Shown in pieces: positions 9,623-17,254 of a stretch of DNA of 41,722 bases. Position numbers and translations under genes: made by a program. Origin of the DNA: Candidatus Praeruminimicrobium purgamenti (lineage in GTDB: Bacteria; Elusimicrobiota; Endomicrobiia; Endomicrobiales; Endomicrobiaceae). The DNA is taken from NCBI GenBank assembly GCA_018433585.1, contig JAHDQW010000013.1, positions 1-41,722 on the forward strand, read 5' to 3'. The notes below the pieces were generated by a model. That model was not told the DNA's origin and searched no databases. It was given only the letters and a program-made list of their open reading frames with translations. Each line of letters opens with the position of its first letter. The stretch's first letter is position 1.

Positions 9623-9713
9623 AAGTTTTTGTTTACTTTTATTTAACTTGAAACTTTACAATTCATAAGATGTATTATTAATTTTGTTCTTGTACAGATT
9701 TTTACTCTTAAAA

Positions 9714-9843
9714 TGCCTCAGAACTGTCTATGAATTATTTTTATTCTAATTGTTATAGTTACCGCATTAGAGTATGTTTGAGTCATTGTCATAAAATATC
9801 ACAGTTTTTTCTTTTTGAAAGTGCCTTAGAGCTGTCTATGAAT
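9714..9843. repeat. Imperfect 22-bp direct repeat
   Basis: TGCCTCAGAACTGTCTATG at 9714 recurs as TGCCTTAGAGCTGTCTATG at 9822, each extended by AAT, for 20 of 22 bases identical. Both copies are followed by a T-rich run and then TAATTGTTA, so the similarity extends with gaps. The DNA between is non-coding. Confidence 0.7.
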
Positions 9844-9977
9844 GAAAAATATTTTTTGTAACAATTTATATTAATTGTTAGGCTCTGCATGTTTGAATTT
9901 ATTTCCGTTTCAATATGTTGTAAGGGAATAAAAAGTTCAGAGCCGGCAAAAAAATATTTAAATGAATAGCTCAGCAC
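9821..9977. repeat. Imperfect inverted-repeat element, possibly MITE-like
   Basis: The ends GTGCCTTAGAGCT (9821) and AGCTCAGCAC (9968-9977) are imperfect inverted copies. They are followed inward by ATATTTTTT and AAAAAAATAT, with an inner exact pair GGCTCTG (9881-9887) and CAGAGCC (9938-9944). No transposase is visible. It could be a small non-autonomous element or a relic. Confidence 0.4.
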
Positions 9978-10028
9978 TGAAAAAAGAGAAAAACAAAAAA
10001 ATCAGATAATGAAATTTAAAAAAGAAAT

Positions 10029-10089
10029 ATTTAAGCGGAGCAGTAAATGAGCTTTGAAATTACAAAACCGCAGTCAAAATATTTCGGTC
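10029..10089 (+). repeat. Dispersed 61-bp repeat, copy A
   Basis: This segment matches 25778-25838 at 57 of 61 positions. Both contain TTAAGCGGAGC, GTAAATGAGCTTTGAAA and CCGCAGTCAAAATATTTCGG. This copy lacks the clean left hairpin arm seen beside copy B. It sits just past the terminator of the giant gene. Confidence 0.85.
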
Positions 10090-10104
10090 ATTGTAATAAA
10101 TAAA

Positions 10105-10135
10105 AACAGGTACCGAGATATTCCCGGTACCTGTT
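10105..10135 (-). terminator. Rho-independent terminator of the giant gene
   Basis: AACAGGTACCG and CGGTACCTGTT form a perfect 11-bp stem around a 9-nt loop. It begins 26 bp past the stop on the minus strand and is followed there by a T-rich run (TTTATTTATT). Confidence 0.85.
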
Positions 10136-10160
10136 CTTTCTGTATTGTATAAAAACGAGT

Positions 10161-13100
10161 TTACGCCGATCCCAAAATTCCCCTGACCGCAAGCAGCGAA
10201 ATCTTCGCATCCTTGACGGCAGTCTTTTCTCTGAGTCTGTCCTGCATAAGAATGTTCAAATCCTTGAAGTTTGCAAGAGCTTTTGCCGTTGACTGTTCGT
10301 CTGTAAGAGGAGCTATTCTGTATTCGTTAAGTTTAACGATGTCTTTCATATCGGCATTGAGCGAAACCATAATGGATTCAAAATATTGCTGCACCGTCAT
10401 ATTTGAATCGATAAACTGGTCCTGCATAAGAACGCCTATGTCTTTACCCTGCATGAGAAGCTGTACGCCGAGAATCATTATTGAATTTCTTAACAGACCG
10501 CCTGAATATTTTTTGAACTTATCTGCGGATATTTCGATATTGTCCGCTTTGAGTTTTGCCGTTATAAGAGACTCGACCGTTCTTTCGGCAGAAGCTCTGA
10601 TACAGCCGAGAGCTTCGTAAGTTTTACCGTCTTTAATTAATTTTGAGACTCTGTCTTTTGCCAAACCTTTTAACGCGCCTTCGGCAAGAAGCTTGTTGAT
10701 TGAATCTTTTAACATTTCTTCATTTTCTGTTTCCTGTTCGCCTTTGAACCATTCTTCGCCTGTTAAAAGTTTAAACAGGAGACCGTCTTTATTTTTAACG
10801 GCTTCCGCCAAACCTGCTATTTCAAATTCGTATTCGCTGTTTCTTACGGCTTTTATTTCTGAAGCAAATTTCTGTTTAGGAGTTGCCGGCTTTAAGATAT
10901 CGGATATGATATCGCTTAATCTTCCCGTTGACTGTTTAACCGTTGTTACCTTATCGGTTATTATGCTTGCAAGACTGCTGTTAGCAAGAATATCGGTTAT
11001 TACGTCTTTATCTGTTATTCTTACGGAACATTTTTGGTTTGTATTAAGATAAGCGGACTTATTTGAAACTATAGGAAGTATTCCGTAATCAGAGTAAATA
11101 TCGCCCAGCTGCGTTAAATTTTCATCTGAAAGCCCTTCTACATACATCTGCGTTTTTATTATTTCGCCGTCTTTTATGTTGGAGTTTTCTATCTGTTTGA
11201 TTTTGGCAAGATTTTCTTTTGTTATCTGACCGTCTGTTTTTATTACAGCGCCGTTAATATGGAAACCCGAAATAAAAGCTTCGGCTTCCTGAATATTAGA
11301 AGTTATAACTACCACTTCATAGCCTTTTTGCTGCAGAGCTTTTATAACTGCGGCGTTCATTGTTTCAAGCTGTTTTGCGTTTACTATTATTGTGTTTGAA
11401 TCAAGTCCGTTATTTGTTTCGCCGCTGCTTATTTTTTCGATGCTTTCGGCGTTAACGTCGTTTCTGTTTGAAAAATCAAGATTGATGCTTACGGCAGGTT
11501 TTGTTATTGAATCCGTTCTCGCATTTTTAATTCCGTTTATTATCGTTTCGATATCGGAAGCTTTATCGGCAATGACAATTTGGGCTATGCCTTTAAAAGC
11601 GTCCGCATTAATTCCGTCCTGCTGAGCCTGAACAAACATTTCTTTCAATTCTTCCGTTTTAATATCCTGCAATTTAAGATTTGAACCGTTTGAATAAAAA
11701 ATAAGTTCACCTTTGATTTTATCGAGATATGCTCTTATTTGTCTGCCGTCCCTTTCGCCTATGATTATGCCTTTTTTGCCTTTTAGCTTTTCAGGAAGAA
11801 CTGTTATGCTTACTGCGTTAAAACCCTGTTTTCTTAAAACGGCAGCCTGCCCGGCATTATCCGTAACTATCAGATTTGATTTAATGTCGTAATCAAGATT
11901 ATTTTCTTTTATTTGTTTTGCAAGCTCATCGCTTATTTCAGAAGCCGCAGCAATTTTGACAGCTGTTCTGGTTATTAAAGGTATAGGGTTAACGCTTTCT
12001 TTTATTAAAGATTCGGAAGAAAACGTTTTATTATCGGTTTTTGTCTTTCCGATACTGGAAAGCTCTTCTTCTAGCATTTTCATAAAATCAACTTCGTCGG
12101 CTGCTCCGTATTTTTTCATATCAAGCTCGCCTGCAAGAATGCTGACTATTTCGTCAACAGGCTTGCCCGAATTTAAAAGTTCCGGCGTGATAAGCTGCAT
12201 AGTAGCGTCTATATTTTCAGGTTCAAAAGCCCACGAATAACCTATAGAATCAAAGCTCTGCTGAATTTTTTCAAACAACGCAAAACGGACTTCAGGACTT
12301 ACCGTTTCTTGTTTTCCTTTTACGCTTTGCAGCCCGAGTTTAGATTTTAATTTGCCTGCAACACCGTCAGCCCATTCTTCAGGAGTTAAATCAAACCTTA
12401 TAGTTTCGCCGGCTACAAAATTATTTAAATTATATTCACCAGGAAGGACAACTCCCGCTTTATCCAATGCTTTTTTGACAGCCTGCGTATTATATTCGGC
12501 GCCTGCGGCAGGCTTTGTTGTTTTGGCTTCCGTTCTGCCGTTCCAAATTTGCACCATGTTATCTTTTGATTTGTTAAAGAAATCGGCAAACTGCAAAGCT
12601 CTTGTTTGTTTTTCTTTTTCAACGCCTCTTTTCATAGCTTCGTCTCTTACGGTTAATATGCCGCTTGAGCCTAATTTGATTTCATTTAAAATTTCAGGAG
12701 ATTTGTTTCTCTTGTTATAAGCGGACAATACCGCGTCAAGTTCAAGACCCAAATCAACCAACACCTGCAATGACTCTTCTTCAGGAAGGTAAATCGTCAT
12801 AAACTTTCCGACCTGCGTATTTTTCAGCGACCGGAGTTTATCTGCGTTTACCGCAACTTTAAAAGTCATATTGTATTTATCAAGAACAGGTCTTACCAAA
12901 TCGTATATTTCTTTTGCGTTTTCAGGGCTTGCGCTGATATGAAATTTAATATCCTGGCTGCCGTAAGTTATAATGCCGCTATTCTGGTCGTTTAACTGCG
13001 CCCAAGTGCCAGAAATACCGTCACAATCGCCGAATTCCGTTGAAACGCCGTGTTTCTTGTCATAGTGTCCTTTATTGTAACGGCCTTGGCGCGTTCTTGA

Positions 13101-16100
13101 AATGCCTAGAGTTTTTTTGCCGTACTTTGTTCCGACAGAGGCAACAAACTCCGGATAAGATTTGCTGTTTGAAGCAATTTGCGAAACGTCAGCCGCCTGC
13201 TGCTGTGACAGTCCGTATTCCGGAAGTTCAAGATCAGGAAGCTGTCTTGCTTTTATCTGCATATATTTTTTTAGTTCTTTATTCCAAAGCGTTTCGTTAA
13301 TCCCCCCGAATTCCTTATCGGCTTTCGCTTTGAATTTATCTATAGGAAGAGATGAATTTTTTAATACGAATTTTGCGACTTCGTTATTTATTTCTTCGCC
13401 TGTAATTCCTATTGTTTTCTGCACCATGGCGAATCTTAAAAGATTTTCACGTTTCTTCTCAATTTTTGCAATTATTTCCTCAGGAGAAAGTTCCTGCCTT
13501 TCGTTAACCGTATTTTCGATTATGCTTTGTATATAACCCTGTCCTGCATCATACCCTTTGGCTTTAATAAACTGTTCAAGACCTTCATAAGAGCCCAGTA
13601 TTTCCGCTTCAATATTTTTTGCCGTCTTGTCTTTAATTTTACCGAACAAAGCATCGTCCAAATATTTGCGTCTTTGGCTGACGGACATACTTTCAAAATA
13701 ACCGTTAACTTGTTCCATTATTGTTTCATTGAAGAAAACCAGCATCTCATCCTGAAGGTCTTCATCCGCCGTATCCAAAGCTTCTGTGCCTATAAGTTTT
13801 TCGAATATTTGTTCCGTAACAGCCGCTTTATTTGACGCTTCGTGCATTTCTTCGCCCGGAGCAAGTTTATTTTCTCCTGAAACGCCGCTGTTTTCCTGCT
13901 CGTACTTTTTCAGTTCAAGATTCCATTCCTTATCGTTTACAGCGCCGTACTCTTTTTGTGCTTTTTCTTTGAATTCTTCCAATGTTAAACCTGCATTTTC
14001 AGTTATAAACTCGGCATATTCCTGCTCGATTCCCGTCATCCCGAGAGTATTTTGAAGCAGACGGAATCTTAAAAGATTTTCTTCTTCCGCCTTGATTATG
14101 CTGATTATTTTTTCAGCCGGCAAAGACAAACCTTTTGAGGTAATATCCGAAATTATTTTTTGTATGTACCCTTTGCCGGAATCATATCCTTTTGCTTTTA
14201 TAAAAAGTTCAAGTCCTTCTCGTGAAGATAAAATTTTTGTTTCTATTGTTTTTGCCAGTTCTTTTTTTGATTTTTCAAAAAGTTCTTTTGTTTTAGCTAT
14301 ATTTTTATCCAAATATGCGCGTCTGCGGTCAACAGGAAGATTTTCAAAATACGTCTTAACGGTTTCCATTACTGCCATATTATAAAAATTGAGCATTTCG
14401 TCTTTGAGTTTCTTTGAAGCGCCGTCAAAAACTTTTTCTCCGCCGATAAGTTCTTCAAATATAAAATCTGCCAAATCCGCTTTGTTTGACGCTTCCGCCA
14501 TTTTTTCCGTTGATGAAAAATCAGTGACGACTCTCGGCCTTTCAAGAGAAGCCAGTTTTTGCAGTTCCTTTACGAAAAACATCATATGTTCTGTAAGCTC
14601 CGCCAGCATTTCCAAAGACTGATTCAAAACATTATCGTTTTTGGCGTTTCTTATTCTTAACGAATATTCTATAAGTTCTTCTAAATCCTGAGTTCCTTCA
14701 AAAGCTTTTTGAAGTTTATCTTTGTTTATATAATTTACTAAATCCGCATCAACCTGCCCGGAAGCTTTGCTGTTTGCGCCGAGCCTTTCTTTTATGCTTT
14801 CAACTATTTTTTGTTTTATACCGCCGCTGTCATCAGACATAAGCATTTCTGCCATTTTTACAGTATCAGCCAATTCTTTAATTTGGGCGTTATCAAGTAT
14901 TCTTTCACGGGCTTCTTCGGCAACGGCGCCCAAAGCCGCCGCAAGTTCAGGGTCTGCAGCTGCAAGAACTCTTTTCTGGTCTACAGGCGACAGAGAAGTT
15001 ACAAGATTTGCCAGAGTCTGAAAGGATATTTGGCTTTGTTCTTTTGCAGCTTTATAGTATGTGTCTTCTGCCGTTTGTATGCCGTCGGTTACGTTAGGCG
15101 TTATAACTATATATGATACGTTATGATTTTTGAGTATCTCTGATACCGTGCCGGTATGGAAACCTCCGGTTATTATTATATCCACTCTTTTAACTTCGGA
15201 CATATTTTCTATGATGTTTGACATGTCGTCTTTAGCCTGTATTTTAGGCGTTATTGAAGATACGGCGACTTCATTAAATATGTTATCGGTAAAATAATTG
15301 TTTCTTTCGGTGTTGATTTCGTAAAATTTATCGGCTTCGGCAAGGTATCCGTCGAGAAGCGACAAAACTTTGTTATCAACGTATTTTGCCCGCAGCTGCT
15401 TATATTTTTCGATATTTTGTTTGTAATATACGTAATCGTCGGAAGTTATTTTGCTTGTAAGATAATCTTTAAGATATTTTTCAAAAGTCACTAAAAAGAC
15501 TGCTTCCGACTGCGCTTTTGTACGGGAAAACCTTGAGTTTATTTCGTTTGTAAGTTTTTGGTTTTCTTCAAGAAGCTTTAAAGGATTTACTTTTTGGCTT
15601 AATTCTATATACTGAAAATATTTATCAAGTTCAGGAAAGTTTACCGACAAATCAAGATTATACTGTCTTGCTATTTTAATGAGGTATCCGTAAAGTTTAT
15701 CGACTTTTGAAAAATTATTTGTAGAATTTTTGAGAATATCAAAAGCTTCTGACGGAAGCTGGCTTTGCAGCAATACAATCAAATTTTGCAGTTGTCTGCT
15801 TATCTCGGTATATTTTAAATCTTTCTGGAGAGCTATAAGAGCCATAAAATTTAAAGTATTGTCGTATTTGTAGATGTCAATGCCCAGCCTGTCTATATGT
15901 TTTGACAAAAGTGTGTAATATTTCTCGGCGCTGATTTTTTCCTGCGTGTATTCCTTTGAAAGCTGTTCAAGCTTTAACTGTCTTCTGTCGTAATACTTAT
16001 CTTTTAATTTTTGGTCCGCCTGTTTTACCGCCTGAAGAATAACGTCTATTTTTTCTTTGTTTTCAAGTATATCGCCGAACCTTTTTAAGTTGTCTAAATA

Positions 16101-16583
16101 CGGTTCTTTCTTTTCAAGTCCTTTGATTATCTGCCTGCCGCTTACCGCGCTGAAATATTCGGCTCCAGTAAGTCTGCCGGTTTCAAGCATTTTTTCTGTT
16201 ACTTCACTTTTTTTTGAAGGGTCGGAAGCCAAAGCTTTTGATATCCAGCCGGTATCAATATCGCCGTAAGCGCCTTCGAGATATATGTTCTTTACGCCGT
16301 ATTGCCTGTCGAACATCTCTATAATGTCCGCAATATTTTTTTGCACTTTAGGATGGCAGTGCAAATCCTGAATATTAATTACGACTCTGTCGGTTGAGGC
16401 AAAATGAGCGTCGGTTATTTTACCGTAAGAATACGGAAGCATAAAATCCGTAAATATCTGCCTGTACTGCTGCGCTGACTGCGAAGATGAAACAGCCGTT
16501 GCTATTAATTGCCCGTAAACAAACGACAAAAGAAAACAGTTGACCACTATAAGCGAAACCGCTTTCTTAAATTTTATTATCAT
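10161..16583 (-). CDS. Giant exported multidomain protein (EreA/ChaN-like, tandem repeat, phosphothreonine-lyase-like)
   Basis: The 2140-residue protein starts at the ATG at 16583, after GGAGGAGTT; the frame upstream to 16634 is not needed. Residues 1-30 form a signal peptide (KFKKAVSLIVVNCFLLSFVYG). Residues 65-490 look like an EreA/ChaN-type fold: INIQDLHCHP (His75, His77), YLEGAYGD (Glu103) and a late GGFHT (His476). Residues 698-896 and 916-1109 are two copies of one helical unit. Residues about 1195-1290 resemble the OspF/SpvC phosphothreonine lyases and the LanKC N-terminal lyase domain: KFHISASPENA (Lys1213, His1215), TFK (Lys1242), GKFMTIY. The remaining C-terminal half has Rossmann-like segments such as GYEVVVITSN that I cannot assign. 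Substrate and role are unknown. It sits behind the small gene at 16619 and a terminator hairpin. Confidence 0.9.
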   Translation of the reverse strand: MIIKFKKAVSLIVVNCFLLSFVYGQLIATAVSSSQSAQQYRQIFTDFMLPYSYGKITDAHFASTDRVVINIQDLHCHPKVQKNIADIIEMFDRQYGVKNIYLEGAYGDIDTGWISKALASDPSKKSEVTEKMLETGRLTGAEYFSAVSGRQIIKGLEKKEPYLDNLKRFGDILENKEKIDVILQAVKQADQKLKDKYYDRRQLKLEQLSKEYTQEKISAEKYYTLLSKHIDRLGIDIYKYDNTLNFMALIALQKDLKYTEISRQLQNLIVLLQSQLPSEAFDILKNSTNNFSKVDKLYGYLIKIARQYNLDLSVNFPELDKYFQYIELSQKVNPLKLLEENQKLTNEINSRFSRTKAQSEAVFLVTFEKYLKDYLTSKITSDDYVYYKQNIEKYKQLRAKYVDNKVLSLLDGYLAEADKFYEINTERNNYFTDNIFNEVAVSSITPKIQAKDDMSNIIENMSEVKRVDIIITGGFHTGTVSEILKNHNVSYIVITPNVTDGIQTAEDTYYKAAKEQSQISFQTLANLVTSLSPVDQKRVLAAADPELAAALGAVAEEARERILDNAQIKELADTVKMAEMLMSDDSGGIKQKIVESIKERLGANSKASGQVDADLVNYINKDKLQKAFEGTQDLEELIEYSLRIRNAKNDNVLNQSLEMLAELTEHMMFFVKELQKLASLERPRVVTDFSSTEKMAEASNKADLADFIFEELIGGEKVFDGASKKLKDEMLNFYNMAVMETVKTYFENLPVDRRRAYLDKNIAKTKELFEKSKKELAKTIETKILSSREGLELFIKAKGYDSGKGYIQKIISDITSKGLSLPAEKIISIIKAEEENLLRFRLLQNTLGMTGIEQEYAEFITENAGLTLEEFKEKAQKEYGAVNDKEWNLELKKYEQENSGVSGENKLAPGEEMHEASNKAAVTEQIFEKLIGTEALDTADEDLQDEMLVFFNETIMEQVNGYFESMSVSQRRKYLDDALFGKIKDKTAKNIEAEILGSYEGLEQFIKAKGYDAGQGYIQSIIENTVNERQELSPEEIIAKIEKKRENLLRFAMVQKTIGITGEEINNEVAKFVLKNSSLPIDKFKAKADKEFGGINETLWNKELKKYMQIKARQLPDLELPEYGLSQQQAADVSQIASNSKSYPEFVASVGTKYGKKTLGISRTRQGRYNKGHYDKKHGVSTEFGDCDGISGTWAQLNDQNSGIITYGSQDIKFHISASPENAKEIYDLVRPVLDKYNMTFKVAVNADKLRSLKNTQVGKFMTIYLPEEESLQVLVDLGLELDAVLSAYNKRNKSPEILNEIKLGSSGILTVRDEAMKRGVEKEKQTRALQFADFFNKSKDNMVQIWNGRTEAKTTKPAAGAEYNTQAVKKALDKAGVVLPGEYNLNNFVAGETIRFDLTPEEWADGVAGKLKSKLGLQSVKGKQETVSPEVRFALFEKIQQSFDSIGYSWAFEPENIDATMQLITPELLNSGKPVDEIVSILAGELDMKKYGAADEVDFMKMLEEELSSIGKTKTDNKTFSSESLIKESVNPIPLITRTAVKIAAASEISDELAKQIKENNLDYDIKSNLIVTDNAGQAAVLRKQGFNAVSITVLPEKLKGKKGIIIGERDGRQIRAYLDKIKGELIFYSNGSNLKLQDIKTEELKEMFVQAQQDGINADAFKGIAQIVIADKASDIETIINGIKNARTDSITKPAVSINLDFSNRNDVNAESIEKISSGETNNGLDSNTIIVNAKQLETMNAAVIKALQQKGYEVVVITSNIQEAEAFISGFHINGAVIKTDGQITKENLAKIKQIENSNIKDGEIIKTQMYVEGLSDENLTQLGDIYSDYGILPIVSNKSAYLNTNQKCSVRITDKDVITDILANSSLASIITDKVTTVKQSTGRLSDIISDILKPATPKQKFASEIKAVRNSEYEFEIAGLAEAVKNKDGLLFKLLTGEEWFKGEQETENEEMLKDSINKLLAEGALKGLAKDRVSKLIKDGKTYEALGCIRASAERTVESLITAKLKADNIEISADKFKKYSGGLLRNSIMILGVQLLMQGKDIGVLMQDQFIDSNMTVQQYFESIMVSLNADMKDIVKLNEYRIAPLTDEQSTAKALANFKDLNILMQDRLREKTAVKDAKISLLAVRGILGSA
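13257..14492 (-). repeat. Tandem duplication of a ~195-residue unit inside the giant protein
   Basis: Unit 1 (14492-13896, residues 698-896) and unit 2 (13838-13257, residues 916-1109) align along their whole length. Both start ASNKA, continue with LxDEML, YLD and the shared FIKAKGYD, then GYIQ, and end with W-N-ELKKY. A short linker separates them. The copies have diverged well, so the duplication is old. Confidence 0.85.
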
Positions 16584-16598
16584 AACTCCTCCGGAAAT

Positions 16599-16635
16599 AA
16601 AAAAAACTTGTGCTTTTTTTACGGCAAAGCACAAG
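16599..16635 (-). terminator. Terminator hairpin overlapping the upstream gene's stop codon; possible attenuator
   Basis: On the minus strand CTTGTGCTTT and AAAGCACAAG form a perfect 10-bp stem with a 9-nt loop, followed by eight T residues: a textbook intrinsic terminator. Its 5' arm encodes the last residues of the upstream small protein, and that gene's TAA lies in the loop. The giant gene's Shine-Dalgarno begins just downstream. A ribosome finishing the upstream gene would cover the 5' arm, so read-through could depend on its translation. Confidence 0.75.
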
Positions 16636-17119
16636 CTTTTCTACAGTTTATATTTTTTCTTATAGAAATTGACCTAGGCAAAACATTAAATAACATTCTG
16701 AACAATAAAATAAAGACGATAACCCGCCAAAACGGAATCTTTAACGGATAATTTATTAAATTCTGCGCCAGCAAAGAATCTTTTAACGTTAAAATATGTC
16801 CGCTTATTTTTGTTTTAAAATTGTTATAACCTGAAGAATTTATTGAAACGCCGGTTAAAGCCGCATCAAAAACGCCGTTCTTTTTTGTCTGCGTATTTTT
16901 ATTGTTGATTTTATTTTCGGCTGCGGTTTTACTTTTAACCATTGAAGAAACTATATCGTTTGAAAAATTTAAAACGGTAAAAAATTTTGATACTACGCCG
17001 TTTGCTGAATCCGTCTTTAAAGGCGTGTCGGCATTTTTTATATACACAGCAAAAACGTTCAGCATAAAACATAAAGATATGCCGAAAGAAAATATGACAA
17101 ATATGAGCCTATTTTTCAT
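16619..17119 (-). CDS. Small exported or membrane protein of unknown function
   Basis: I do not recognise this family. The ATG at 17119 gives 166 residues beginning MKNRLIFVIFSFGISLCFML, a signal peptide or membrane anchor. A second hydrophobic segment, FWRVIVFILLFRMLFNVL, lies near the C-terminus, and the middle is Asn/Lys/Ser-rich. Alternative in-frame ATGs lie at 17143, 17131 and 17125. No Shine-Dalgarno is visible before any of them, and a TATAAT box sits at 17132-17137, so the true start is uncertain and the message may be nearly leaderless. The gene ends 35 bp before the giant gene and its last codons form one arm of the intervening terminator hairpin, so it may control the giant gene. 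Confidence 0.65.
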   Translation of the reverse strand: MKNRLIFVIFSFGISLCFMLNVFAVYIKNADTPLKTDSANGVVSKFFTVLNFSNDIVSSMVKSKTAAENKINNKNTQTKKNGVFDAALTGVSINSSGYNNFKTKISGHILTLKDSLLAQNLINYPLKIPFWRVIVFILLFRMLFNVLPRSISIRKNINCRKACALP

Positions 17120-17131
17120 ATACATGTTCAT

Positions 17132-17137
17132 ATTATA
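17132..17137 (-). promoter_or_regulatory. Candidate -10 box for the small exported gene
   Basis: A perfect TATAAT on the minus strand, preceded by TTTATGTAC, lies only 12 bp upstream of the preferred ATG at 17119. There is no convincing -35 box. Confidence 0.4.
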
Positions 17138-17151
17138 GTACATAAAGCGAA

Positions 17152-17177
17152 AAAATTCATGTAAGTTTGTGAATTTT
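17152..17177 (-). terminator. AT-rich hairpin, probable terminator of the radical SAM gene
   Basis: AAAATTCA and TGAATTTT form an 8-bp stem with a 10-nt loop. On the minus strand a T-run follows (TGAATTTTTTC). It lies 78 bp beyond the radical SAM gene. The same arms recur at 19578-19601. Confidence 0.5.
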
Positions 17178-17254
17178 CTGTGAAAAAATAACAGTCTGTT
17201 TACGGGACGGTAAATTTAAAGAAATTTGTCTTTTGTTTTTTATGAAAACTGCGC

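Noticed and set aside
9789-9977. 62-codon minus-strand frame
   Set aside because: Lies within the inverted-repeat structure, has no Shine-Dalgarno and no recognisable protein features.
12425-12622. 65-codon minus-strand frame inside the giant gene
   Set aside because: Out-of-frame shadow; the main frame is intact here.
10213-16269. Many plus-strand frames of 70-135 codons opposite the giant gene
   Set aside because: They are antisense shadows of one long, well-composed coding sequence, without start signals or familiar motifs.
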